Below are positions 38,416-47,296 of a stretch of DNA of 64,000 nucleotides, one piece after another. Origin of the DNA: CAWANF01 sp963783355 (lineage in GTDB: Bacteria; Bacteroidota; Rhodothermia; Balneolales; DATFMH01); NCBI GenBank assembly GCA_963783355.1, contig CAWANF010000001.1:186001-250000 (forward strand). Direction: 5' to 3'. The position numbers were made by a program, and so were the translations under genes. The notes beneath the pieces are model-generated. The model made no database searches. It saw nothing but the letters and a program-made list of their open reading frames with translations, and was not told the origin of the DNA. How positions within the stretch are numbered: the stretch's first letter is position 1; each line of letters opens with the position of its first letter.

Positions 38416-39441
38416 ATGAAAAATAAGACTCTTTTACCGCTTTTAATTCTATTGGCAGTCTTGGTTTCATGTAAAAATCAGAATTGGAGTTTCCCGAATT
38501 ATAAATACCAAGCGGTTTATTTTGCCTATCAATATCCTGTTAGAACTATTACCCTGGGGACAAGTTACGCTTATCCGACAACCCATGATAATAAGCATGA
38601 ATTTGAAATTTATGCTACTACAGCAGGTGTTTATAATAATGACCACGATGTTGTGATTGATTTCAAGGTTGATACATCATTAGTCAGTGGTTTTTTATTT
38701 AACCAGGGCGGGGACGAGATTAAGCCTTTGCCTCAAAGTTATTATACCCTGGATGCTACAAAAATGGTTATTCCGAGTGGTAGTTTAATAGGTGGTGTGA
38801 TGGTGCATCTTACGGATAAGTTTTTTGCTGACCCGGGTGCCCTTAAAAAAACGTATGTACTTCCTATAGAAATGACGCATGTAGTTAATGCCGATACCAT
38901 CTTATCCGGAGTACCTCAACCAACAGTTAGCAATCCCCGAAGAGGAGTTGCTTCAGATTGGAGTACAGAACCCAAAGATTTTACTTTCTATGCGGTAAAA
39001 TATATAAATCAATGGGATGGTTATTATTTAAGCAGAGGTAAAGATGTAATTACCGGTACATTTGATACAACCATTGTCAGACATCAACCTGACCTCACTT
39101 CCGATCAGGTTGTAAAGTTGAATACTCAATCGCTGACTCAGGCTGAATTTCCTGTAGTCTATAAAGACCAAAATGGTCAAGACCTTCATGTCACGCTCAA
39201 TCTCAATTTCGATGCCCAGGGTAATTGTACGGTTTCTACTAATACGAGTAACTATACGGCTTCCGGAAGTGGAAAATTTATTCAGGATGGGGCAAAAAAT
39301 AGTTGGGGCGGTAAGGATCGCAATGTCATATATCTGGACTATAAAGTTGATTCGAATAATATGCATATAGCAACTACCGATACTTTGGTATTGCGAAACC
39401 GCGGAGTTACCATGGAAACTTTTTCTCCTGTACTCAAGTAA
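38416..39441 (+). CDS. xusE: DUF1735/DUF5627-type surface glycan-binding lipoprotein
   Basis: A 341-aa lipoprotein. ATG at 38416 gives MKNKTLLPLLILLAVLVSC; an upstream ATG at 38359 would overlap the preceding gene and bury the signal. The N-terminal DUF1735 (BT_3987-like) domain at about 35-160 includes 'YYTLDATKMVIPSGSLIGGV' and KKTYVLPIEMTHV. The C-terminal part (about 190-340) resembles DUF5627, with YINQWDGYYLSRGKD. This position between the second SusD and GH10 is that of XusE, a surface xylan-binding protein, in characterised xylan loci. The symbol rests on synteny and domain type. Confidence 0.85.
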   Translation: MKNKTLLPLLILLAVLVSCKNQNWSFPNYKYQAVYFAYQYPVRTITLGTSYAYPTTHDNKHEFEIYATTAGVYNNDHDVVIDFKVDTSLVSGFLFNQGGDEIKPLPQSYYTLDATKMVIPSGSLIGGVMVHLTDKFFADPGALKKTYVLPIEMTHVVNADTILSGVPQPTVSNPRRGVASDWSTEPKDFTFYAVKYINQWDGYYLSRGKDVITGTFDTTIVRHQPDLTSDQVVKLNTQSLTQAEFPVVYKDQNGQDLHVTLNLNFDAQGNCTVSTNTSNYTASGSGKFIQDGAKNSWGGKDRNVIYLDYKVDSNNMHIATTDTLVLRNRGVTMETFSPVLK

Positions 39442-39474
39442 TTTATCAGTTTAATTATACATAGGTGTATTATC

Positions 39475-41649
39475 ATGAAATATCTATATAAAGCGGGATT
39501 ATTAGTAACGATTATCATATTAGTGGTTTCATGTGCTAAGAATAATCTGGTTTCATTTCACGTCAATAAACCTGAAAGTGTCGCAGTACAGGATTCGGTA
39601 AACCAATATGCCCCACTTTTAGCTTATGTTGACAGCATGAGTAGTTCTAATCCTAATTTCAGATTGGGTGCCGCTGTTTCTTTATCCGATTATACTCAGC
39701 AAGGCGCGATGTATGATTTGATAAACAGTAATTTTAACCAAATTACCCTGGGCTATGCCATGAAGAATGGAGCGGTTCTTCAATCGGATGGCAGCTTGGA
39801 TTTAAGTAACGTGACTAAATTGTTAAGCATGGCAAAAGATGCCAATATGAGAGTCTATGGTCACACCCTCGTCTGGCAGGAAAATCAGAATGCGGGTTAT
39901 CTGAATGGGTTAATTGCTCCAATGACCGTCAAAATTCCTCCGTTTCCCAATTCATTAGATCAATCAGGGCTAAAGGATGCTTCTTTGAATGGATGGATGA
40001 CTCCCAATACGGGTGCGGGTATTTCTGTAGTTGCCAATGCCGGTATGCAGGGTAACACACAAGCAATACAACTTGTTTCAAATTCAAGTTCATCTAATGC
40101 AAGTGATTTGGAATTAGTTACGCCGGATATTCCCGTACAATCGGGACATACATACCAGGTAGTGTTTTATATAAAATCGAATGTAGCCGGAGAGGGAAGT
40201 GTATCTTTTGAGGGTTTGAAAGATAATAATCCAAAATTAGATTATACGGGATCAGGCTCTGAAGATTCAACTTTCAGTACGGGCATTTCCTGGGAAAAAA
40301 TTAGTTTCCAGGTATCCGATTTCACCGGAAGCTCCATTAAATTGCATCTGAATTTGGGTTATAAACCAAATGTTACCTATGATATTGATGTAAATAGTTT
40401 TTATGTATATGATACCCAGGCACAGCCGGTGACTGTTAACCTGATCCCCAATGGTGATTTTGAATCTGGTGCCGGAGGCTGGGGAGGCTGGGGTGGCAGT
40501 TCATCCCGTGGCGTTACCCAGGATGGTATGGGGCTGAACGGACAGGGACATGCATTCTATGAAACGAATCCGTCTAAAACAACCAATTATTGGGATGTTC
40601 AGGTTGCTTACGGATTAGCTAATCCTCTAAAACAAGGTGCTACCTACAATCTGAGTATGTGGATTAAAGGGGATGCTTCTTCATCAGGTACCGTTCGTGT
40701 TGATTTGCAGAGTCCTAATTATTCCTCTGATAATATGGGGACCATAACTGTAACAAATCAATGGCAGCATGTGCAATTCTCCGCAACAGTCACAGCAAGT
40801 GATCGCCAGACATTTATCATGAGTTTCGGTAGTTTTTCGGGTACAGCATACCTGGATAATATTGAACTGACTAATGCTGCCGGTACATCGACTCAGGCGT
40901 TTGTAGTTGATAAGACTCCTGATGCAAAGAACCAAATCATTAGCGCTGAAATGCAGAATTATATTAAAGGCATGCTTGAAGGTACACCTTCTGTCCATGC
41001 CTGGGATGTGGTAAACGAACCTATGTCCGATTCGAATCCTTCTCAAGTAAAAACCGGAGTTGGTAAAAACCAGGCTTCAGATGAGTTTTACTGGCAAGAC
41101 TATATGGGTAAAGATTATGGTGTCAAAGCCTTTAAATGGGCCAGAGAGTATGGTAAAAATGATACATTATTTATTAATGACTATAACCTGGCGTCTAACC
41201 TGGATAAATGCCGCGGACTTATAAGTTATGTCAATTATATTGATAATAATGGTGCCCATGTAGATGGTATCGGTACTCAAATGCACATTGATATCAATAC
41301 CAGTAAGCAAAATATTACCAATATGTTTCAGCTTCTGGCAGCGACCGGGAAACTTATTAGGGTTTCCGAACTTGATATCGGCCTTGGTAATGGTATTAAA
41401 ACCGCTCAGGCTACCGATTCCCTTTATATTAAACAGGCTGATATGTATAAATTTGTAGTCGAACAATATTTCAAAATTATACCTAAAGCTCAGCGTTTCG
41501 GTATCACCGTATGGAGTCCTCTTAATAGTGCTCAGAATTCTTCCTGGAGACCCGACGAACCAATAGGTCTCTGGACCCGGGACTTTAACCGGAAAAGAGC
41601 TTATGAAGGTTTTGCCCAGGGATTAATGGAAGCTTTAAAAGGCAGCTAA
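39475..41649 (+). CDS. GH10 endo-beta-1,4-xylanase with two inserted CBM4/9-type modules
   Basis: A 724-aa surface lipoprotein (leader ends ILVVSC). The GH10 barrel is split: part one is at about 50-150 (GAAVSLSDYT... RVYGHTLVW), two carbohydrate-binding modules follow at about 155-320 and 325-480 (the second with LIPNGDFESGAGGWGGWGGS), and part two at about 485-724. The acid/base Glu is in AWDVVNEPMSD (~515) and the nucleophile Glu in VSELDIGLG (~632); FINDYNLASN and GIGTQMHI are also family blocks. This insertion design is known from xylan-core GH10 enzymes of Bacteroides and Prevotella. Two conserved glycone-site motifs are altered: the 'GNAMK' type reads LGYAMKN and 'WHSQ' reads WQEN. It would cut xylan at the cell surface to feed the SusC/D pairs. 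A terminator follows. Confidence 0.93.
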   Translation: MKYLYKAGLLVTIIILVVSCAKNNLVSFHVNKPESVAVQDSVNQYAPLLAYVDSMSSSNPNFRLGAAVSLSDYTQQGAMYDLINSNFNQITLGYAMKNGAVLQSDGSLDLSNVTKLLSMAKDANMRVYGHTLVWQENQNAGYLNGLIAPMTVKIPPFPNSLDQSGLKDASLNGWMTPNTGAGISVVANAGMQGNTQAIQLVSNSSSSNASDLELVTPDIPVQSGHTYQVVFYIKSNVAGEGSVSFEGLKDNNPKLDYTGSGSEDSTFSTGISWEKISFQVSDFTGSSIKLHLNLGYKPNVTYDIDVNSFYVYDTQAQPVTVNLIPNGDFESGAGGWGGWGGSSSRGVTQDGMGLNGQGHAFYETNPSKTTNYWDVQVAYGLANPLKQGATYNLSMWIKGDASSSGTVRVDLQSPNYSSDNMGTITVTNQWQHVQFSATVTASDRQTFIMSFGSFSGTAYLDNIELTNAAGTSTQAFVVDKTPDAKNQIISAEMQNYIKGMLEGTPSVHAWDVVNEPMSDSNPSQVKTGVGKNQASDEFYWQDYMGKDYGVKAFKWAREYGKNDTLFINDYNLASNLDKCRGLISYVNYIDNNGAHVDGIGTQMHIDINTSKQNITNMFQLLAATGKLIRVSELDIGLGNGIKTAQATDSLYIKQADMYKFVVEQYFKIIPKAQRFGITVWSPLNSAQNSSWRPDEPIGLWTRDFNRKRAYEGFAQGLMEALKGS

Positions 41650-41707
41650 AAAAACAATCCTGAATAAGTAAGAATTAAATTAAAATCTTTATTTATTTTT
41701 AGGCATC

Positions 41708-41746
41708 AAAAAGCAGGAAGGTGCATACATCATCCTGCTTTGATTT
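41708..41746 (+). terminator. Rho-independent terminator after GH10
   Basis: AAAGCAGGA (41710-41718) pairs perfectly with TCCTGCTTT (41733-41741) across a 14-base loop, followed by GATTTTG. It closes the xylan core operon. Confidence 0.75.
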
Positions 41747-41911
41747 TGAATAGTTACATAAATGGAAATGATTCACCAGGTTTCAGGGATGGAAATATAT
41801 ATCCAAAAATGAACCTGCTGTTAAAACATTAAGGATGTTTAGCATCTTTAATATGTATTTTTGAAATACAATCATAAAGAACCTGTCCATCAGGAATAGA
41901 TTCGTTCGTGA

Positions 41912-44900
41912 ATGAAAATTGGAAAATTATTCATTTTAATTCTTTTGCTGGTATTGTTTACACAATGTTCCTCCAAAGCTCCTGTTATTAAAAGAATATG
42001 GCACGAGGAAAATGGGTACCGGTGGGCGAAGCTGCAATTACCTGAACAGGGTAAAACCGGATTTAAAGAATTAACAGCAGATAGAACCGGAATTGCCTTT
42101 CAAAATCATCTTTCAAAGAAAGAGATCACGAAAAACCAAATATTGCTTAACGGTTCCGGGGTAGCGGCAGGCGATATAAATGGAGATGGAAAACCCGATC
42201 TTTACTTTACACAACTGGACGGGCCCAATAAGTTGTATTTAAATGAAGGAAATTTTCATTTCAAAGATATTACTAAATCGGCAGGTGTTGGTTTGCCAGG
42301 TTACAATTGTACAGGAACGGTATTTGCCGATGTGGATGGTGATGGGGATCTGGATTTGTTAGTGACAACCTTTAATCATGGGACTATCCTGTTTCTTAAT
42401 GACGGGAAAGGTCATTTCACGCGTGATACAAAGAGCGGATTGGATTCTACGACGGTAGGAGGAACAACAATGACTCTTGCCGATATTGACGGTGATGGGG
42501 ATCTGGATTTGTACGTTGCCCATTATAATGATCAGACAGTCAGGGATTTGTATACCCCGCGGGAACTTGTTGGAAGAAATGTGGCTATAAGGCAGGGAAA
42601 CAAATATAAAATTAAAAAAAAGTTTCAGAAGTATTATACCAATATAACCAGTATTTCAGGGCCTACTCTCAGAGAAGTAGGGACGATAGATGAATTATAT
42701 ATAAATAAAGGCGGTATCGGTAAAAATTGGAAGGGTTTCAAGAAGGTTAAAGATTTAAAATCGCATTTTCTGGATGCAGAAAATAAACCGGAAGGGGTTG
42801 GTAAAAATTGGAGTTTGTCTGCACGCTTCGAGGATTTTAATGGGGATGGGCGTCCGGATCTTTATGTGTGTAATGATTACTGGACACCGGATCAGTTTTG
42901 GATCAACCAGGGGCATGATGTATTTAAAAAGATAAATCCCATGGCTTATCGTCATATGAGCCTTTCTTCAATGAGCGTAGCCGTTGGAGATGTTAATAAT
43001 GACGGACATCCCGATTTTTTTGTTTCCGACATGCTTAGTCCGTTGCATAGCCGGCGGCTTCATCAGATTAGCAATATGGATCCAATTCCTGTTCATGTAG
43101 GAGATATAGGAAATCAGCCTCAATACACTAAAAATTCCCTGTATATAAACCGGGGAGATAATACATTTGCCGAAACAGGTCGTTTCAGCGGGGTTTCTGC
43201 CACCGGATGGTCGTGGTCATCGACGTTTATGGATGTGAATTTAAATGGACGGGAAGACCTGATAATAACAGATGGTTATCCATACGATGCACTGGATTTT
43301 GATACTCATGTTCGTTTGGAACACAGAAATCAGGAAGATCCCTATAATCTTCAGAAATATTTAGAAGGCATACTCGAATATCCACCTTTAAAACTGGTTA
43401 ACAGAGCATTTCGAAATAATGGTAATCTAACCTTCAGCAATGTCAGTAAGCAATGGGGATTTCTTGGCAAAGATATCTCACAAGGGCTGGCCCTGGTAGA
43501 TTTAAATGGTGATGGAGTGTTGGATATGGTCACAAACCGATTGAATGAACCGGCCGGAATCTATGAAAACACGACCGGAGCACCCCGAATTGCCGTCAGC
43601 CTGATTGGCAATTCTCCCAATACCCAGGCTATTGGATCCCGTGTGATTTTACGCGGGGGTCCTGTATTACAGGATAAGCAAATTGTAAGTGGGGGGAACT
43701 ATCTGTCAGGTTCGGGTACCGAATTGATGTTTGCCGCAGGAAAGGGTAAAAGAAACAGAACCCTGACAATCGAGTGGGGGGATGGTAAAAAGAGCGTAAT
43801 AGACAGTGTAAAAGCAAACAGGATCTATAAGATCAATGAAGCTCAAATAACTGCGAAGAATGAACAAATTCATCCTCCGGCTTTTTCTAATACTGTGTTT
43901 AAAGATATCTCGAACCGTCTGAATTTTAAGGAACATGAAGATGTTTACCAGGATTATATGCGGCAGCATTTTATACCTGTGAAATTGAGTCAGATGGAAC
44001 CGGGGCTTGCCTGGATTGATTATAACGGCGATGGAAAACCGGATTTGTTTGAGACCTCCGGCAAAGGCGGGAAACTGGCTATCTTTAAAAATAAAGGACA
44101 CGGACATTTTCAAAAGGTCACGTTTCCACAGCTTAAAAAGGCCGGGGAGGGAGATCAGTCTTCTGTCATAGGCTGGCAAACTTCCAAAGGAACACTTGTG
44201 GTCGTAGGTCGTTCCAACTATGAGCAGCAGAAACCGGATGGACCTTCGGCATACCTTTATTGGTTTCGTCATGGCCGGATAGTCAAGACAGATAGCCTTC
44301 CAGGATCGGATTCGAGTACGGGTCCTTTGGCGGCAGCAGACTACAATAAAGACGGGGCTGTGGATCTGTTTGTGGGAGGCCTGGTTATCCCGGGTGCATA
44401 TCCGAAAGCGGCCAGCTCGCGGTTATATATGAACAGGAATGGTCATTTTGTCCTCGACAAAGAGAATACGGAATTATTGAAGAAGGTAGGAATGGTCACC
44501 GGAGCGGTATTTACAGATTATAACCGGGACGGCTGGCCGGATCTGTTGGTAAGTACGTCATGGGGAAGCCTGAAACTGTTTGAGAATGATCACGGAAAAT
44601 TCCATGATGTTACCCAACAAACAGGTTTAGATAAATACAAGGGTTGGTGGAATGGTGTGGCTACGGGTGATTTTAATAATGACGGTTATCCTGATATCGT
44701 AGCGACTAACTGGGGTTTAAACAGTCGATATCATATTGTTCCGGGGCATCCAATGCGGATGTATTATGGAAATCTGACTCCAAATAATGAGACGGATATT
44801 ATTCAGGCTAATTATGATACCGTAATGCAGGCGTATGTTCCCATCCGTCAATTAGATTTTTATTCAGGTTTTACGCCGATGTATGTGCATTTGCATTCGT

Positions 44901-45649
44901 ATCGGGATTATGCTCAATCGTCTTTACGAGATATACTTGGTTCCATAATACAGGTTATTCCGTACAAAGAGGTAAATACACTACAAAGTATGGTGTTTAT
45001 CAATAAAGGCGGACATGGATTTGTGGCTCAACCTTTACCTAAAGTTGCTCAATTAACAGCTAATTTTGATGCGGGTGTGGGTGACTATAATAATGATGGA
45101 AATGAAGATATTTTTCTGAGCCAGAATTTCTTTGATCTTCCGCCGGGTGATGAAAGACTCGATAGTGGTCGGGGTTTGTGGTTGAAGGGAGATGGTCATG
45201 GACATTTTACAGTGGTACCCGGACAAGTCAGCGGAGTGAAAGTCTATGGGGAACAGCGTGGAGCGGCTCTTGGTGATTTTAACGGCGATGGACGAGAGGA
45301 CCTTGCCGTCACACAAAATGGAAATAGTACTAAACTTTATGAAAACCAGGCAAAAAAACGGGGATTGCGAATCCGGCTCATAGGTTCGGCTGACAATCGG
45401 GATGCAATAGGAGCAGCTATCCGTTTCATTTACAAAAATGGCCAAAAAGGTCCGGAACAGGCGATTCAGGCAGGGTCCGGTTTCTGGTCACAAAATAGTT
45501 CGGTGTTGATCATGGGATACCCGGTAAATAATTACCCGGCAGCTGTATCTATACGATGGCCTGACGGAGTCAAACAAAAGGTGCCGCTTAATTCTAAAAA
45601 ATGGAATTATGAAATTTTTAAAGGAAATAACAATACCAGCCCTCAATGA
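41912..45649 (+). CDS. FG-GAP/VCBS and ASPIC/UnbV repeat lipoprotein
   Basis: A 1245-aa lipoprotein (MKIGKLFILILLLVLFTQCSS, lipobox TQC). It has two similar halves. Each holds a run of calcium-binding FG-GAP/VCBS motifs of the form DxNxDGxxD (DINGDGKPDLYFTQLD, DVDGDGDLDLLVTTFN, DIDGDGDLDLYVAHYN, DFNGDGRPDLYVC ... DYNKDGAVDLFVG, DFNNDGYPDIVATNWG, DYNNDGNEDIFLSQN), predicted to form beta-propellers. An ASPIC/UnbV domain ends each half (near residues 560-640 and 1150-1235, with QAIGSRVILRGG and DAIGAAIRFIYKNGQ). Such proteins resemble the extracellular CRTAC1/integrin-alpha fold and are frequent in glycan loci of this phylum, but no enzymatic role is established. Surface glycan or partner binding is the most reasonable guess. 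A paralogue lies at 47297-51031. A possible -7 box TATTTTTG is at 41856. Confidence 0.88.
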   Translation: MKIGKLFILILLLVLFTQCSSKAPVIKRIWHEENGYRWAKLQLPEQGKTGFKELTADRTGIAFQNHLSKKEITKNQILLNGSGVAAGDINGDGKPDLYFTQLDGPNKLYLNEGNFHFKDITKSAGVGLPGYNCTGTVFADVDGDGDLDLLVTTFNHGTILFLNDGKGHFTRDTKSGLDSTTVGGTTMTLADIDGDGDLDLYVAHYNDQTVRDLYTPRELVGRNVAIRQGNKYKIKKKFQKYYTNITSISGPTLREVGTIDELYINKGGIGKNWKGFKKVKDLKSHFLDAENKPEGVGKNWSLSARFEDFNGDGRPDLYVCNDYWTPDQFWINQGHDVFKKINPMAYRHMSLSSMSVAVGDVNNDGHPDFFVSDMLSPLHSRRLHQISNMDPIPVHVGDIGNQPQYTKNSLYINRGDNTFAETGRFSGVSATGWSWSSTFMDVNLNGREDLIITDGYPYDALDFDTHVRLEHRNQEDPYNLQKYLEGILEYPPLKLVNRAFRNNGNLTFSNVSKQWGFLGKDISQGLALVDLNGDGVLDMVTNRLNEPAGIYENTTGAPRIAVSLIGNSPNTQAIGSRVILRGGPVLQDKQIVSGGNYLSGSGTELMFAAGKGKRNRTLTIEWGDGKKSVIDSVKANRIYKINEAQITAKNEQIHPPAFSNTVFKDISNRLNFKEHEDVYQDYMRQHFIPVKLSQMEPGLAWIDYNGDGKPDLFETSGKGGKLAIFKNKGHGHFQKVTFPQLKKAGEGDQSSVIGWQTSKGTLVVVGRSNYEQQKPDGPSAYLYWFRHGRIVKTDSLPGSDSSTGPLAAADYNKDGAVDLFVGGLVIPGAYPKAASSRLYMNRNGHFVLDKENTELLKKVGMVTGAVFTDYNRDGWPDLLVSTSWGSLKLFENDHGKFHDVTQQTGLDKYKGWWNGVATGDFNNDGYPDIVATNWGLNSRYHIVPGHPMRMYYGNLTPNNETDIIQANYDTVMQAYVPIRQLDFYSGFTPMYVHLHSYRDYAQSSLRDILGSIIQVIPYKEVNTLQSMVFINKGGHGFVAQPLPKVAQLTANFDAGVGDYNNDGNEDIFLSQNFFDLPPGDERLDSGRGLWLKGDGHGHFTVVPGQVSGVKVYGEQRGAALGDFNGDGREDLAVTQNGNSTKLYENQAKKRGLRIRLIGSADNRDAIGAAIRFIYKNGQKGPEQAIQAGSGFWSQNSSVLIMGYPVNNYPAAVSIRWPDGVKQKVPLNSKKWNYEIFKGNNNTSPQ

Positions 45650-45663
45650 CTATTGAGGTTTTA
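45641..45663 (+). terminator. Short terminator overlapping the FG-GAP stop codon
   Basis: CCTCAAT (45641-45647) pairs with ATTGAGG (45652-45658) around GACT, followed by TTTTAG. It overlaps the TGA of the upstream gene. Confidence 0.5.
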
Positions 45664-45739
45664 GTAGTTCCCTGGTTTAATTTTTATCCAAATCTGCCAC
45701 AGAATCCTGGTTAAGATTAATCTGTGCAGCAACATAGGA

Positions 45740-45772
45740 AAGTAAGGCCACTTTGACAAAGTGGCCTTACTT
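45740..45772. terminator. Strong bidirectional terminator between convergent genes
   Basis: A perfect 15-bp stem, AAGTAAGGCCACTTT with AAAGTGGCCTTACTT, around a GAC loop, flanked by A-rich sequence on the left and T-rich on the right. It lies between the converging FG-GAP (+) and GH30 (-) genes and can serve both. Confidence 0.9.
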
Positions 45773-45814
45773 AATTTATATATCAATAGCTCTTATCTCC
45801 AATATAAGTGACAA

Positions 45815-47107
45815 TTAATCAGATACTAATGTTGTTATACTTTGTGCAGGAAGGGTTGTAGTAAGTCCGCTACCTGAAATTTGGATATCATTTACTTTTT
45901 CGGCGTTTTGTGTCTCTGAAGTAACGTATGGATGAAAGATACCTGAAGACATTCCATTTATTATGTAGTTTACTTTTTGATCAGAAGAGCCGGAATTTTC
46001 AGCTACAATTACTACTTTCCCTGAAGTATTTTTATAAGCTGTTACGGAAATATCGGAATACAGGCTGCCGGATGGAACAGATACCGATACTCTTACATAA
46101 CCCGGGCGGATAAATCTTGAAAACTGAGACATAACATAACCACGCTTAGTGATTTGGCCGGCTGTGGTTCCATTCGTTCCGTCTCCTATCGGTCCGTAAA
46201 ACCGAACGATATACCAAAAGACATAAGCATTCATATTAGCTTTCATTACTTCCTGCATTTCCGTACCTATATCGAGAGATAACGGCCAGGTATTGCCGGG
46301 ATCTTTACTATCTGTTATATGTTCAGTCATCCATACTTCTTTTCCTTTTTTCTCTGCCAGGGGATACGCTTCTAATCCACCTCCATAGATATGACCGGCA
46401 ACAATATTCAAATGTGCATTTGCTGTTGAATCATTGAGCAGCGGATCAGACATTTGGCGTCTGAACTGGAACGATTCCGGGGCCATTAACCGTGTACCAA
46501 CAGAATCTCCATATTCTTTTACGAATTTCAACATTTGATCCGGTGTCCAGTCACAGGATTCATAACTAACTTTAATGTCTGGTTCATTCTGTACCGAAAC
46601 GGCATATAATTTAACACCATTACCGGCCATATAATCTACAAACGATTTTAACCAGTGGGCATATTCGGCATATGCCGTATCACTGAGACTGCCTCCAATG
46701 GTGCTGTTATTGGTTTTTAAACCGGCCGGAGGCGACCACGGGGAAGCAATTATTTTTACCCCCATTTTATACGCTTTTTGTGCTGTAGGCACATAACTGC
46801 TCCATTCACTTTTTGTTGGTGGTATTCGAAGCCTGAGGATGGAAAAACCCAGCTGTCCTTGTCCTGTACCAAAAGCTTCATTAATTTCACTGTCGTTCAT
46901 ATCAGGGCGCCAGTTAACAATATTTGCGGCTCCAAATCCCCTTATTACTTGTGCAGTACTGTCTGTGTGAATCTGTATATCGACAGCTTTAAGCGTTGGT
47001 GTTGTATTTACGAGATTATTTTTTTTTGAACATGCAATTACTAAAGAAATACTAAAAAGAAAATAGACAGGAATTATAAGCTTTGTGTGTATGATAATTG
47101 ATTTCAT
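45815..47107 (-). CDS. GH30 glucuronoxylanase (subfamily 8 type), lipoprotein
   Basis: A 430-aa retaining endo-xylanase that cleaves glucuronoxylan at positions set by the 4-O-methylglucuronate branch. The leader ends SISLVIAC (lipobox), so it is surface or periplasm-facing. The barrel shows RGFGAANIVNW, ASPWSPPAGLKTN, acid/base Glu in SVQNEPDIKVSYESCDW (~175) and nucleophile Glu in VWMTEHITDS (~262). YVFWYIVRFYGPIGDG corresponds to the 'WYxRRSYGP' segment whose second Arg binds the glucuronate, and that Arg is kept. KRGYVMSQFSRFIRPGYVRV is a GH30_8 hallmark, followed by the side beta-sandwich to the end. Length is typical. It is transcribed away from the downstream terminator, behind the second FG-GAP gene. 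Confidence 0.92.
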   Translation of the reverse strand: MKSIIIHTKLIIPVYFLFSISLVIACSKKNNLVNTTPTLKAVDIQIHTDSTAQVIRGFGAANIVNWRPDMNDSEINEAFGTGQGQLGFSILRLRIPPTKSEWSSYVPTAQKAYKMGVKIIASPWSPPAGLKTNNSTIGGSLSDTAYAEYAHWLKSFVDYMAGNGVKLYAVSVQNEPDIKVSYESCDWTPDQMLKFVKEYGDSVGTRLMAPESFQFRRQMSDPLLNDSTANAHLNIVAGHIYGGGLEAYPLAEKKGKEVWMTEHITDSKDPGNTWPLSLDIGTEMQEVMKANMNAYVFWYIVRFYGPIGDGTNGTTAGQITKRGYVMSQFSRFIRPGYVRVSVSVPSGSLYSDISVTAYKNTSGKVVIVAENSGSSDQKVNYIINGMSSGIFHPYVTSETQNAEKVNDIQISGSGLTTTLPAQSITTLVSD

Positions 47108-47296
47108 ATTGAGGTCGTGAAATTAAAATATTCTTGAAAGCCTGAAATTGAGTATCCCGGGATTTGCTAATCAGATAATAGGTTATTTGAAGCAGATACC
47201 TAAAATGAACAACTTAGAAAACTATCCCGGGTTGTTACGTTAAATTAATCCCCCACGAGTATTGCCAAAATCAAAGGTGGAGGTTTTTAGTGATAA

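Noticed and set aside
47248..47289. CCCCCAC ... GTGGAGG hairpin after the minus-strand FG-GAP gene
   Set aside because: One mismatch, a long loop and a weak T run on the minus strand; not convincing enough to list as a terminator.
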